21,102 bases of DNA from CBFGRU01 sp965651255 (GTDB lineage Bacteria; Planctomycetota; Phycisphaerae; Phycisphaerales; SM1A02). Of the stretch, positions 1 to 7,496 are shown in pieces. Each line of letters begins with the position of its first letter. The stretch's first letter is position 1. Position numbers and translations under genes: made by a program. The notes beneath the pieces are model-generated. The model did no database searches and was not told the DNA's origin. It saw only the letters and a list, made by a program, of their open reading frames with translations. The stretch is taken from contig CBFGRU010000022.1 of assembly GCA_965651255.1 (NCBI GenBank), positions 1-21,102 on the forward strand, given 5' to 3'.

Positions 1-1757
1 GGGCAGAAGAGTTACTGAATGGCGGCCGCTTTGATCGGCCGGGCGGGGGTGATTCTCCGCAACGCATCGAGTCAGATCACGCGCAAACACGCCCTGCAAC
101 CGCGTCGTCGAAACGCGTTGCCGCCATCATCGCCGTTGACCCCGCGCGACACCTCTCCGATGAGCAGCGTCACCTGCAACGGACGTTCTTGGGTTCGACG
201 ATTCTTCAGGCAACGCTTGAGAATCTCAACCGCAGTGCCCGACTGGATTCGGTCATTCTCCTGGTGCCCGATTCATTTGATCCATCGTTGTTACTCGACG
301 AATCGCGCCTTCAACACCGCCTGATTGTCGAGCGGTGTGGGAATTCACCGTTCGGGCCGGAGCACCGGGCGGTCATGCTCGCGCGGCGATGGGCCGAGAC
401 GAGTTGGCGCGGCGGAATTGCCGGCATAGCGGCATGCGATGAAGCGCTGGCTCCGCAGGCCATGCGACCGGTCATGGAGAAACACGCGCTCGATGCGGCG
501 ATCATCGTCGGCCCGGATTGGCCACTCGTTGATCCGTCGGATGAATCGGGAATTGATGCACTTATCGCGCGCTTTCAGGAACAGCCGGATCAACACGGGT
601 TGGTTTTCACGCAGTCGCCGCCTGGCCTGGGCGCGTGTCTCGTCAGTCGCACGTTGATGACGGAGTTCAGTCAACGCAACCGACTTTCAACAATTGGCGG
701 GGTGCTTATCTATCAACCGCACGCACCGCAGCACGATCCCATCGCGCGCGAAGCCAACGTTGCGGTACCTCAAAGACTCCGGCGTTCACTCATCCGCGCC
801 GCGGCCGAAACGTCCAGTCGTTGCAAGAGACTTGAACGCGCACTTCGCGCGCAGGGGATCAACGATCCTCAATCGGCTTCTTCATGCCAGATCGCGGATG
901 CGATCGAGTCGCTTGATGAGCCCCTGACTCGACCACAGCACATCATGCTTGAACTGACGACCCGCCGAGTCGACCACGGTCGGTTTGCCGATTCGCTGAG
1001 ATGCCGAACCGGTCGGCCTGACTTCGACATGGACGGGGTACTGAAGTTGTTCGATCAACTCGACGGCCGTGAGCAGGTGATATCGCTCGTCGGCGCGGGC
1101 GATCCACTGCTCCATCCACAGTTTGATGAGATTATCAACGGTGCACGGACGCGGGGACTGCCCATCCATGTCCGCACGACATTGCTCCCCGGCCGCGCCA
1201 CCATCGAGCGACTGATGAACGCCCGGCCCGATGTGATCAGCATAGACCTGCACGCCGATCGCGGGGAAACCCATGCAGCGATGATGGGTGAGGACCGCTT
1301 GGGCGAAGTCATCGAACACATTGAGTGGATCATCAGTCAACGTGAACACCTGACGCCGCAACCCGGAACTGCCGCGATGGCGCTTCCCTGGATTGTTCCA
1401 CGTCTCCAGCGACGACGCGAGACCTATGAAGACATCGACTCGTTCTATGATCGATGGATGGCAGTCCTCGGATGCGCCGTGATCGAAGGTCCTCCCCCCT
1501 TCGATGATCGAGATGACGATCTGGCCACTGCCATGGCGCCGGAGCGCGTCATGTGGCATGAGCTCAATCGTCGCATGCTGATTCTCAGTGACGGGGCTGT
1601 CCCGTTGCGTGAACTTGACTTGAATGGATCAACGTCAGTGGGCACGGTGTTGGACCTGCCGCTTGCTGACATCTGGACACGGCTCCTGCACAATCGAAAA
1701 GCGCTCCGCGCAGCCGAAGGTGAGCAGTGCGAGGGTCTGCGGACGCTTTGGCCATGA
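1..1757 (+). CDS. Nucleotidyltransferase-like / degenerate radical SAM-SPASM fusion protein, 5' partial
   Basis: The frame is open from the first complete codon (base 3) to TGA 1755-1757, with no ATG or GTG before a TTG at 189, so the true start lies left of the window. The TTG at 189 would cut through a natural domain start, since visible residues about 40-60 (RVAAIIAVDPARHL, then LGSTILQATLENL) look like the first strand and helix of a GT-A-type cytidylyltransferase. From visible residue about 317 (ELTTRR) the pattern is that of a radical SAM barrel, with GAGDPLLHPQF at about 364-374 matching the usual G-GEPLLHP-F strand. Residues 527-584 (ILSDGAVPLRELDLNG, ADIW, final CEGLRTLW) follow a SPASM domain. 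However, the CxxxCxxC cluster is absent and all but one of the SPASM cysteines (C576) are replaced. I infer a non-catalytic or repurposed pseudoenzyme. It overlaps the next gene by ATGA, which ties it to nonulosonic acid synthesis. The fold call is fairly firm; the role is unknown. Confidence 0.7.
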   Translation, partial: AEELLNGGRFDRPGGGDSPQRIESDHAQTRPATASSKRVAAIIAVDPARHLSDEQRHLQRTFLGSTILQATLENLNRSARLDSVILLVPDSFDPSLLLDESRLQHRLIVERCGNSPFGPEHRAVMLARRWAETSWRGGIAGIAACDEALAPQAMRPVMEKHALDAAIIVGPDWPLVDPSDESGIDALIARFQEQPDQHGLVFTQSPPGLGACLVSRTLMTEFSQRNRLSTIGGVLIYQPHAPQHDPIAREANVAVPQRLRRSLIRAAAETSSRCKRLERALRAQGINDPQSASSCQIADAIESLDEPLTRPQHIMLELTTRRVDHGRFADSLRCRTGRPDFDMDGVLKLFDQLDGREQVISLVGAGDPLLHPQFDEIINGARTRGLPIHVRTTLLPGRATIERLMNARPDVISIDLHADRGETHAAMMGEDRLGEVIEHIEWIISQREHLTPQPGTAAMALPWIVPRLQRRRETYEDIDSFYDRWMAVLGCAVIEGPPPFDDRDDDLATAMAPERVMWHELNRRMLILSDGAVPLRELDLNGSTSVGTVLDLPLADIWTRLLHNRKALRAAEGEQCEGLRTLWP

Positions 1758-2479
1758 TTGACAGAACGCGCGTACTGACGGTCATCATCGCTCGGGCGGG
1801 CAGCAAGGGCCTGCCCTCCAAGAACACGCGCGTGATCGCCGGACGACCGATCATTGCCTATTCAATCGAGCACGCTCAAGAGAGCAGTTACTGTGACCGA
1901 ATCATCGTTTCCACCGATGGAGCAGCCATCGCGGAAGCCGCGACCAATGCGGGCATCGAAGTCATCAATCGACCGCCTGAACTTGCGGATGACCTTGCCA
2001 CGGTGGACAGCGCGGTCCGCCACGCCGTTGAGAAGAGCAGAGATGGCGCGCAATGCGTTGTCATTCTTTACGGAAACGTGCCCGTCCGACCGCCCCGATT
2101 GATCGATCGTGCGGTGGAAGCGCTGATTGAACAGGATGCAGACAGTGTGCAAAGCTACGCTCCCGTCGGCAAGCATCACCCCTACTGGATGGTGCAGTTG
2201 AGTGACGACGGGCAGGTCAATGCGTTCATTCCGAACACCGTGTACCGCCGTCAGGATCTGCCCCTTCTGTTTCTTCCCGATGGAGGCGTCATTGCGGTGA
2301 CGCGCGACTCATTGTTTCGCGTCGATCCGAATCAGCCGCATGCATTCCTCGGAACCAGGCGATTCGGAATCCGAAATGACGAAGGCGCTGTGATTGATAT
2401 CGACCATGCGGTCGATCTTGCCGTGGCGGAAGCTGTGCTGCAATCGAGCGGTTCCGCAGCAGGGGGAGAATCATCGTGA
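1754..2479 (+). CDS. CMP-nonulosonate (acylneuraminate-type) cytidylyltransferase
   Basis: 241-residue cytosolic enzyme that transfers CMP from CTP to the anomeric hydroxyl of a nonulosonic acid (sialic, legionaminic or pseudaminic), giving the activated donor for glycosyltransfer. The nucleotide-binding signature IIARAGSKGLPSKN sits at residues 11-24, followed by IIVSTDG and the central GNVPVRPPRLID stretch; length fits the NeuA/LegF/PseF family. I prefer ATG 1754 over GTG 1727 because family members begin a few residues before the RAGSKG motif and because the ATG overlaps the preceding stop as ATGA, suggesting translational coupling. No good Shine-Dalgarno site precedes it, which fits coupling. 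Sequence alone does not settle which nine-carbon sugar is used. Confidence 0.88.
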   Translation: MIDRTRVLTVIIARAGSKGLPSKNTRVIAGRPIIAYSIEHAQESSYCDRIIVSTDGAAIAEAATNAGIEVINRPPELADDLATVDSAVRHAVEKSRDGAQCVVILYGNVPVRPPRLIDRAVEALIEQDADSVQSYAPVGKHHPYWMVQLSDDGQVNAFIPNTVYRRQDLPLLFLPDGGVIAVTRDSLFRVDPNQPHAFLGTRRFGIRNDEGAVIDIDHAVDLAVAEAVLQSSGSAAGGESS

Positions 2480-3501
2480 AGATCGGAACACGGGAGATCG
2501 GCCCTGCGTTTCGTCCCTACATCATCGCGGAGATCGGTGTGAATCATGATGGCTCACTCGATCGCGCCATTGAATTGATCCATGCCGCCAAGGCCGCCGG
2601 TGCTGATGCGGTCAAGACACAGTGGTTCCGCGCCGACCTGCTGCTCAGCCGCGCTGCCCGACTCGCGTCGTACCAGAAGGATGCGGGCGCAGAGGATCCA
2701 TTTGAAATGTTGAAGGCGCTCGAGCTTGATGATGCAGCGATGCGCGAAATCGTCGATGTCGCTCACGCACTTGGCATGCACGCAATCGCGACAATCTTCA
2801 GCGTGGAACTCGTTCAGCCAGCAGCGCATCTCGCGTGGGATGCATTGAAGACCGCATCTCCCGATCTCATCAATCTGCCCTTGCTCGCAGCTCTTGGTGC
2901 GACGAGTCGCCCGCTACTGATTTCAACTGGCGCATCGACCGCGCAGGAAGTTGAGCGCGCAGCACTGTGGCTTGACCGCCACACAACCGCATTCTTTCAT
3001 TGCGTCAGCGCCTACCCCACACCCGAAGAAGAAGCCGCACTCGGCGGGATTCGGGCCGTCGCGAAACTCACCGGAAGGCCTACGGGGTACAGCGACCACA
3101 CGGAATGCATTGAAACCGGAGGTCTGGCCGTTGCTGCTGGCGCCAGTCTGCTGGAGAAACATCTCACGTACGATCGGCATGCCAGTGGACCCGATCACGC
3201 GGCGTCTCTCGATCCATCCGCCTTTACGGAGTACACTTCACTGGCACACCGCGCATGGCGAATGCTTGGACCATCGAACAAGGAACTGCTCGCCATTGAA
3301 CGCGATGTACGAAGCGTGGCCCGCCAGTCACTGACCACCACGCACGCTATGTCCGTCGGCCACCGACTGCAACACGAAGACCTGACAATCAAACGCCCGG
3401 GAATCGGCCTCGAACCGTGGCGGCTTGATGAAGTCATCGGTCGAACTCTTGCGCACGATGTGCAGGCGAATCAACCGTTGACGGAAAGCGACCTCGCGTG
3501 A
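2476..3501 (+). CDS. N-acetylneuraminate/legionaminate-type synthase (NeuB family)
   Basis: 341-residue cytosolic enzyme that condenses phosphoenolpyruvate with an N-acyl-mannosamine-type six-carbon sugar to make a nonulosonic acid. An NeuB TIM barrel spans about residues 1-265, with the N-terminal IIAEIGVNHDGS (16-27), DAVKTQ, LLISTGAS and the SAYPTPEEEA and GYSDHT segments characteristic of the family. A SAF (antifreeze-like) domain covers about 280-341 (RSLTTTHAMSVGH equivalents and KRPGIGL), which in this family closes over the partner active site in a domain-swapped dimer. Translation starts at GTG 2476, overlapping the preceding stop as GTGA; a strong purine-rich Shine-Dalgarno stretch (AGGGGGAG, 2461-2468) lies about 7 bases upstream. 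NeuB, LegI and PseI paralogues are not separable by eye; the NeuC-type gene that follows argues against pseudaminate. Confidence 0.9.
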   Translation: MKIGTREIGPAFRPYIIAEIGVNHDGSLDRAIELIHAAKAAGADAVKTQWFRADLLLSRAARLASYQKDAGAEDPFEMLKALELDDAAMREIVDVAHALGMHAIATIFSVELVQPAAHLAWDALKTASPDLINLPLLAALGATSRPLLISTGASTAQEVERAALWLDRHTTAFFHCVSAYPTPEEEAALGGIRAVAKLTGRPTGYSDHTECIETGGLAVAAGASLLEKHLTYDRHASGPDHAASLDPSAFTEYTSLAHRAWRMLGPSNKELLAIERDVRSVARQSLTTTHAMSVGHRLQHEDLTIKRPGIGLEPWRLDEVIGRTLAHDVQANQPLTESDLA

Positions 3502-4610
3502 TGGCCCAGCGGCGCATCTTGGTGTTGACCGGGACACGCGCCGAGTACGGCCTGTTGCGATCGGTCATCGAAGCAATACATCAGCATCCAAGTCTTCAGT
3601 TGAATCTTGTGGTCACCGGGACACACTTGCTGCCACCCGCATTCACCGAAAGAGAGGTTGCAGCGGCGTTTCCCATCGCTGCGCGTCTTGAAGCGCAGCG
3701 CGCGGGTGAGACGGGACACCTCGCGGATGTCACGGCCTTGGGGCGGCTGATCTCCGGAATGCCGAGCGTCTTTCAACAACTCGCTCCGGAAGTGGTGGTC
3801 GTCCTCGGTGATCGGCTCGAAGCATTTGGGGGCGCTGTCAGCGCAAGTCTCGCGGGTATCCATGTGGCTCACCTCCATGGCGGCGACCGCGCGGAAGGAA
3901 TCGCCGATGAAGCGTTGCGACACGCAATTTCAAAGCTTGCGCACCTGCACTTTCCGGCGACGGAAACGAGCGCTGAACGACTCCGTACCATGGGAGAATC
4001 GCCAGCACATATTCATATTGTCGGCTCCCCCGCGCTTGACGATCTGGCGGATTGCCCGGTGTTGGATGATGAGACGTTTCGCACTTTCGGCATGCCGAAC
4101 GCAGTCATGCTGTTTCATCCGACCGGATACGCGGACGAAGTCGAAGAGGCGCGCGCACTCACGATCATCAAGTCACTGCAGGAGTTCGGCCCGCTCCTTG
4201 CTCTCCATCCCAATCACGACCCGGGTCGTCAGGGAATCATGCGGGCCATCGAGTCCAGCGGCATCCTGCATGTGCCGCATCTGTCGCGGCCACAGTTCAT
4301 CGGCCTGCTCCGACGGGTGAAGGTTCTGGTCGGCAACTCCAGCGCGGGGTTGATCGAGTGCGCAGCGCTCGGACTGCCCGTTGTCAACATTGGCTCGCGC
4401 CAGAACGGTCGGGAACGGGCGGCGAACGTCATTGACTGCAAGGACGGTTCGCTCGCAGGTCTGCAGATTGCCGCACGCAACGCAATCAACCGGGGCCATT
4501 GTCCGATCGAACACCCCTTCGGTCACGGTCAAACCGGCATTCGGGTCGCGGAGCAACTCGCGACGATCGACCTCGGATCGGTCCCGATCCGAAAGTGCAA
4601 CACATACTGA
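3501..4610 (+). CDS. UDP-sugar 2-epimerase, hydrolysing (NeuC/LegG type)
   Basis: 369-residue cytosolic epimerase that releases UDP while inverting C2 of UDP-GlcNAc (NeuC) or of a UDP-2,4-diacetamido sugar (LegG), supplying the substrate for the synthase upstream. The family signatures are LTGTRAEYGLL near the N-terminus, VVLGDRLEAFGGAVSASLAG, HLHGGDRAEG, the UDP-binding HPTGY-type segment, and GNSSAGLIECAALGLPVVNIG near the C-terminus. ATG 3501 shares its A with the preceding TGA; a GTG at 3498 is a possible alternative start one codon earlier. It is the last gene of the operon. A 9-base-arm inverted repeat (4573-4592) lies inside its final codons. Dehydratase and aminotransferase genes, needed if the product is legionaminic acid, are not in the window and could lie to the left. 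Confidence 0.88.
   Translation: MAQRRILVLTGTRAEYGLLRSVIEAIHQHPSLQLNLVVTGTHLLPPAFTEREVAAAFPIAARLEAQRAGETGHLADVTALGRLISGMPSVFQQLAPEVVVVLGDRLEAFGGAVSASLAGIHVAHLHGGDRAEGIADEALRHAISKLAHLHFPATETSAERLRTMGESPAHIHIVGSPALDDLADCPVLDDETFRTFGMPNAVMLFHPTGYADEVEEARALTIIKSLQEFGPLLALHPNHDPGRQGIMRAIESSGILHVPHLSRPQFIGLLRRVKVLVGNSSAGLIECAALGLPVVNIGSRQNGRERAANVIDCKDGSLAGLQIAARNAINRGHCPIEHPFGHGQTGIRVAEQLATIDLGSVPIRKCNTY
4573..4592 (+). repeat. Inverted repeat in the 3' end of the epimerase gene
   Basis: TCGGATCGG and CCGATCCGA form perfect 9-base arms separated by only TC, about 16 bases before the operon's last stop codon. It is not followed by a T-tract, so it is a poor intrinsic terminator. It may be an mRNA-stabilising 3' hairpin or chance within codons. 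Confidence 0.3.
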
Positions 4611-4763
4611 CCCGTCATTCGCCCATTATCGGACGATTGGTGTATGCGTTGCCTTCAACAGGATTCATCATCGCATTCTCACTTCCGAATCAAGTGCGGG
4701 GTATGCCGCGTCGATGTTCGTTGAGTCTCTCACCCTCGAGGAACCAGATAAGGGACCGCGCGC

Positions 4764-5648
4764 ATGACCACGACGACGAACGCGAAGCCCGCGATCATCG
4801 ACGCCACGCTGAAGAGCATCAGTCACATTGCAACCTTGCCCGAGATCACACTGCGGATCATCGAGCTGGTTGAAGACCCAAGCTCGACCGCTCAGGATCT
4901 GCACAATGTGATCAGCCACGATCCCGCGTTGTGCAGCCGCATACTCAAGGTCGTGAACAGCGCGTTCTACGGTCTTCCCCGTCAGATCGGTTCGATCAAT
5001 CGTGCGATCGTTCTGCTGGGCCTGAATGCCGTCAAGAACATCGCCATTGCCGCTTCATTGGCCAAGCTCTTTCGCGGCGGTGAGTTGAGCCCGAAGTTCA
5101 ACGCCCGCGATCTGTGGATGCACTCCGTCGCAACGGCTGCCGGCGCAAAACTGCTGGCTGATCAACTCAAGCTTGGGCTGCCCGATGAAGCGTTCCTGGC
5201 TGGATTGATCCACGACATCGGCATTATGGTGGAAATGCAGAGTGATCGTCAGAAGCTCGCTCAGGTATTCGAGCGAATGACCTTCGATAAGGAAGGCACC
5301 CCCACTTGTAACATGCTTGAGATCGAACAAGCGGTGTTCGGTGCCGATCACCAGGAGTTCGGCAAGGCCCTCTGCGAAATGTGGAAGTTCCCGAAGTCTT
5401 TCAGTTATGTCACCGGGCATCATCACAACCCGATGTCACTGCCGGAACCGAATCGAATCCTGACCTGGCTGGTATACATCGCGGAGCGCCTGGCGGCTGA
5501 ACAGAATCTCGGTTTCCGAGGCGACCTGACCGACCTTTCAATCGATCCGATCGCGATCAGCGCGCTCGGACTGACCGCTGACCAGCTCAATTACGTTCGC
5601 ACAAACCTTCCGCAAGCCATCGAGGAAGTGCAGGCGAACTTCGAGTAA
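4764..5648 (+). CDS. HDOD domain protein
   Basis: 294 residues, single HDOD domain (about 15-215) with a short C-terminal tail. The family consists of HD-superfamily relatives that act mostly as protein-interaction modules in motility, virulence and stress signalling; most lack phosphodiesterase activity. Visible landmarks are LPEITLRIIELVEDP, ISHDPALCSRILKVVNSAFYG, INRAIVLLGLNAVKNIA, and GLIHDIG with an intact His150-Asp151 pair, followed by GHHHNP. ATG 4764 is supported by AAGGGA at 4750-4755. The 153 bases before it separate it from the sugar operon, and a strong hairpin follows its stop, so it is probably a single-gene unit. No receiver, GGDEF or EAL domain is attached, so its partner cannot be named. 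Confidence 0.88.
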   Translation: MTTTTNAKPAIIDATLKSISHIATLPEITLRIIELVEDPSSTAQDLHNVISHDPALCSRILKVVNSAFYGLPRQIGSINRAIVLLGLNAVKNIAIAASLAKLFRGGELSPKFNARDLWMHSVATAAGAKLLADQLKLGLPDEAFLAGLIHDIGIMVEMQSDRQKLAQVFERMTFDKEGTPTCNMLEIEQAVFGADHQEFGKALCEMWKFPKSFSYVTGHHHNPMSLPEPNRILTWLVYIAERLAAEQNLGFRGDLTDLSIDPIAISALGLTADQLNYVRTNLPQAIEEVQANFE

Positions 5649-5683
5649 GTCTCGACGAACGAGATTCATCCTGAATGAGATTC

Positions 5684-5715
5684 CGCACCCGCGACCTTTA
5701 CCCGTCGCGGGTGTG
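5684..5715 (+). terminator. Hairpin terminator after the HDOD gene
   Basis: CACCCGCGAC (5686-5695) and GTCGCGGGTG (5704-5713) form a perfect 10-base GC-rich stem with an 8-base loop, extended by a G-T and a C-G pair. Only a short TTGAT follows rather than a full T-tract. Its position 35 bases after the HDOD stop and before the next gene supports termination. The GTG at 5713 lies in its right arm. Confidence 0.65.
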
Positions 5716-5742
5716 TTGATATGGGTCGCCTATCATCACGTG

Positions 5743-6444
5743 ATGGGTGAGACGATTCAGATCAATTTCTCTCGTCCAATCGCGGTGTTTCCGCTCGCGA
5801 ATGTGGTGCTGCTGCCGCACACGCTGATGCCTCTCCGCATTTTTGAGCCGCGATACCGGCAGATGCTTCAGGAAGCAATGGATTCAGCAGGCCAGATCGC
5901 GATGGCGAACTTTGCTGCGGACGATGTGCAGCACGACTATCAGACCGCGCCACAGCTCAAGCCCGCGGTGTGTGTGGGTCAGATCGTTCAACACCACCGG
6001 CGATCGGACGAGGTGCACGATGTCGTCCTGCTCGGAATCTGCCGGGCTCGGATCATTGAGATGGACGAACCGCAGGGGGAACGGCTCTACCGCCGGGCAG
6101 TCCTGCGGCCGCTCGAAATGCACGATGAAGAGGCGACACTGGGAACTGTTCGCAGTCGCCTTCGCGGTCTTTTGGATACAACGCACATCCGACGCATGCA
6201 CACGGTTGCCAAGATTCGCGGACTGTTCGATCGCGAAGAAGTTCCAACGCATGCTCTCATTGAGTTGCTGGGCTCAGAGTTGCTCGGCGATCCTTCGCGC
6301 AAGTACCACCTGCTCGCGGAACCCGACCCCAAGCGGCGAGCGGCCTACATCGCCAGCGAACTCAAGGCGATCGATCGACTGATCCGCGCCGCGGAACATG
6401 GTCAGCCGGCCGACAAGCCGCCGAAGGGTGTGTGCTGGAACTGA
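5743..6444 (+). CDS. LON substrate-binding domain protein (stand-alone)
   Basis: 233 residues made up almost entirely of the LON N-terminal substrate-binding domain, without the AAA+ ATPase or Ser-Lys protease domains of Lon. The diagnostic opening is IAVFPLANVVLLPHTLMPLRIFEPRYRQM, followed by VCVGQIVQHH and VVLLGICRARI. Such proteins are common in bacteria but poorly characterised; by analogy with Lon they may bind unfolded or specific proteins. I chose ATG 5743 because the alternative GTG 5713 lies inside the terminator stem and adds ten residues of no recognisable character. No Shine-Dalgarno sequence precedes the ATG, but TATCAT at 5731-5736 ends 7 bases before it, which could be the -10 box of a leaderless transcript. 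Convergent with the amidase gene, 20 bases away. Confidence 0.82.
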   Translation: MGETIQINFSRPIAVFPLANVVLLPHTLMPLRIFEPRYRQMLQEAMDSAGQIAMANFAADDVQHDYQTAPQLKPAVCVGQIVQHHRRSDEVHDVVLLGICRARIIEMDEPQGERLYRRAVLRPLEMHDEEATLGTVRSRLRGLLDTTHIRRMHTVAKIRGLFDREEVPTHALIELLGSELLGDPSRKYHLLAEPDPKRRAAYIASELKAIDRLIRAAEHGQPADKPPKGVCWN

Positions 6445-6464
6445 GCAGAACTTCGCCGCCCCCA

Positions 6465-7211
6465 TCAGGCCACGAATGAGCGCGATCGCATCGTCACGAT
6501 TCGGTGCTGCATATTGCGCCCGGGGCACGCTGTCGCCGCCCATTCCTGGTGCGTTCGGACATTTCCGACCGGAATCCCGAAACGCTGAACAATGGCTGAG
6601 ACGTGGCGCGACAGGCCAACAACCTGCGCATCGGACGGAGATTGCAGGTCAAAGTTGCCGAGGGCCATGATGCCGATGTTCTGTTCGTTGTGATCCTTGA
6701 CGTGCGCTCCCTGGAAGCCGAGGGGCCGCCCCTGCCAGATTCGCCCACCTCGGTCCACGACAAAGTGGTAGCCGATATCGCCCCATCCCTTGCCGCGGTG
6801 TGAACGACGAATCAATTCAATCCGGTCCGCGGCGCTGGCCGAGTCATCGCCGAAGAACGGGTTCATTCCGTCGTGATGAATCGTGATGTAGCGCACGCCG
6901 GTAAGCCGGTCCATCAGAGTCGGAACGGGGTCGCCCGCTGACCACCGGTTTCGACTGATGACGCCGGAGAACTCCAGCGACGCCGGCGCGGCGGGCGGTG
7001 CCGTCGTCGTCGGAGGTGTTGGTCTGGTCGCGATGGGTTGACGCGGACGCGGCTCATCTTTCGGCCAGATTACGCCGGGGAGACTCGACGTCTTGCTCGT
7101 CGATGCGCACCCAAACGCGAACAGGCCAAGCCCAACCATGAGAAACCGACGTCGGCCGATCGGCGCCAAGGCATCATCGGCTTGATCATTTATCTGAGGT
7201 CGGCTGGTCAT
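6465..7211 (-). CDS. N-acetylmuramoyl-L-alanine amidase / PGRP-like exported protein
   Basis: 248 residues. The N-terminus has a twin-arginine-like motif (RRRFL, 20-24), a hydrophobic stretch and Cys35 in LFAFGC, a loose lipobox, so it is probably a Tat-exported, perhaps lipid-anchored, envelope protein. A Pro/Thr-rich linker (about 50-78) leads to an Amidase_2/peptidoglycan-recognition domain. The zinc ligands expected of a catalytic member are visible: His112 in TIHHDG, His221 in RTHQEW and Cys229 in ACPGRN; GDIGYHFVVDRGGRIWQGRP is the conserved core. It would cleave the bond between N-acetylmuramic acid and L-alanine in peptidoglycan or recycle fragments. ATG 7211 has only a weak GGAT-type ribosome site. 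Divergent from gyrB across 285 bases. Confidence 0.87.
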   Translation of the reverse strand: MTSRPQINDQADDALAPIGRRRFLMVGLGLFAFGCASTSKTSSLPGVIWPKDEPRPRQPIATRPTPPTTTAPPAAPASLEFSGVISRNRWSAGDPVPTLMDRLTGVRYITIHHDGMNPFFGDDSASAADRIELIRRSHRGKGWGDIGYHFVVDRGGRIWQGRPLGFQGAHVKDHNEQNIGIMALGNFDLQSPSDAQVVGLSRHVSAIVQRFGIPVGNVRTHQEWAATACPGRNMQHRIVTMRSRSFVA

Positions 7212-7446
7212 CTGGACGCGATCCGTCGTGAGGAAACACCGTGGCGGAACTGGGTGAAGCAGGACAATGCAACCCCGCCCAAATCTATCGGCACAAGCAT
7301 AGCCGATGCTCCATGATCGACGGGGTCGAATTCTGCGCAGGACGATAAAGAATCGTGTCCGAGAATGTCGAGCGTCATACTCCGAGAACTCCGTTCTTGC
7401 GGCCTTTCAGCGCGATCCACGAGGCGATTCTGCGCGGTATGCGGGC

Positions 7447-7452
7447 TATAAT
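7447..7452 (+). promoter_or_regulatory. Putative gyrB -10 box
   Basis: TATAAT matches the sigma-70 consensus exactly and lies 44 bases before the gyrB ATG, giving an expected leader of roughly 38 bases. No convincing -35 box sits 16-18 bases upstream (GATTCT at 7426-7431 is the nearest, 15 bases away). A GGAG ribosome site follows at 7488-7491. Confidence 0.5.
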
Positions 7453-7496
7453 TTGCCGAATGATCTGAACCCATTTGGCGACCCGCCGGAGTCCGC

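Noticed and set aside
882..1559. 225-codon open frame on the - strand inside the first gene
   Set aside because: It lies wholly opposite a gene with clear domain structure; it is a GC-rich shadow frame without recognisable motifs.
1727..1753. GTG 1727 as the start of the cytidylyltransferase
   Set aside because: It adds nine residues before the family's usual N-terminus; ATG 1754 gives the standard ATGA overlap and length.
189..1757. TTG 189 as the start of the first gene
   Set aside because: The frame is open to the window edge and residues before 189 look like the first strand of the nucleotidyltransferase-like domain, so the gene is truncated by the window.
7386..7398. AGAAC-TCC-GTTCT as a LexA-type SOS box before gyrB
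   Set aside because: The spacer is three bases rather than the four of the GAAC-N4-GTTC operator, and the arms are short enough to occur by chance.
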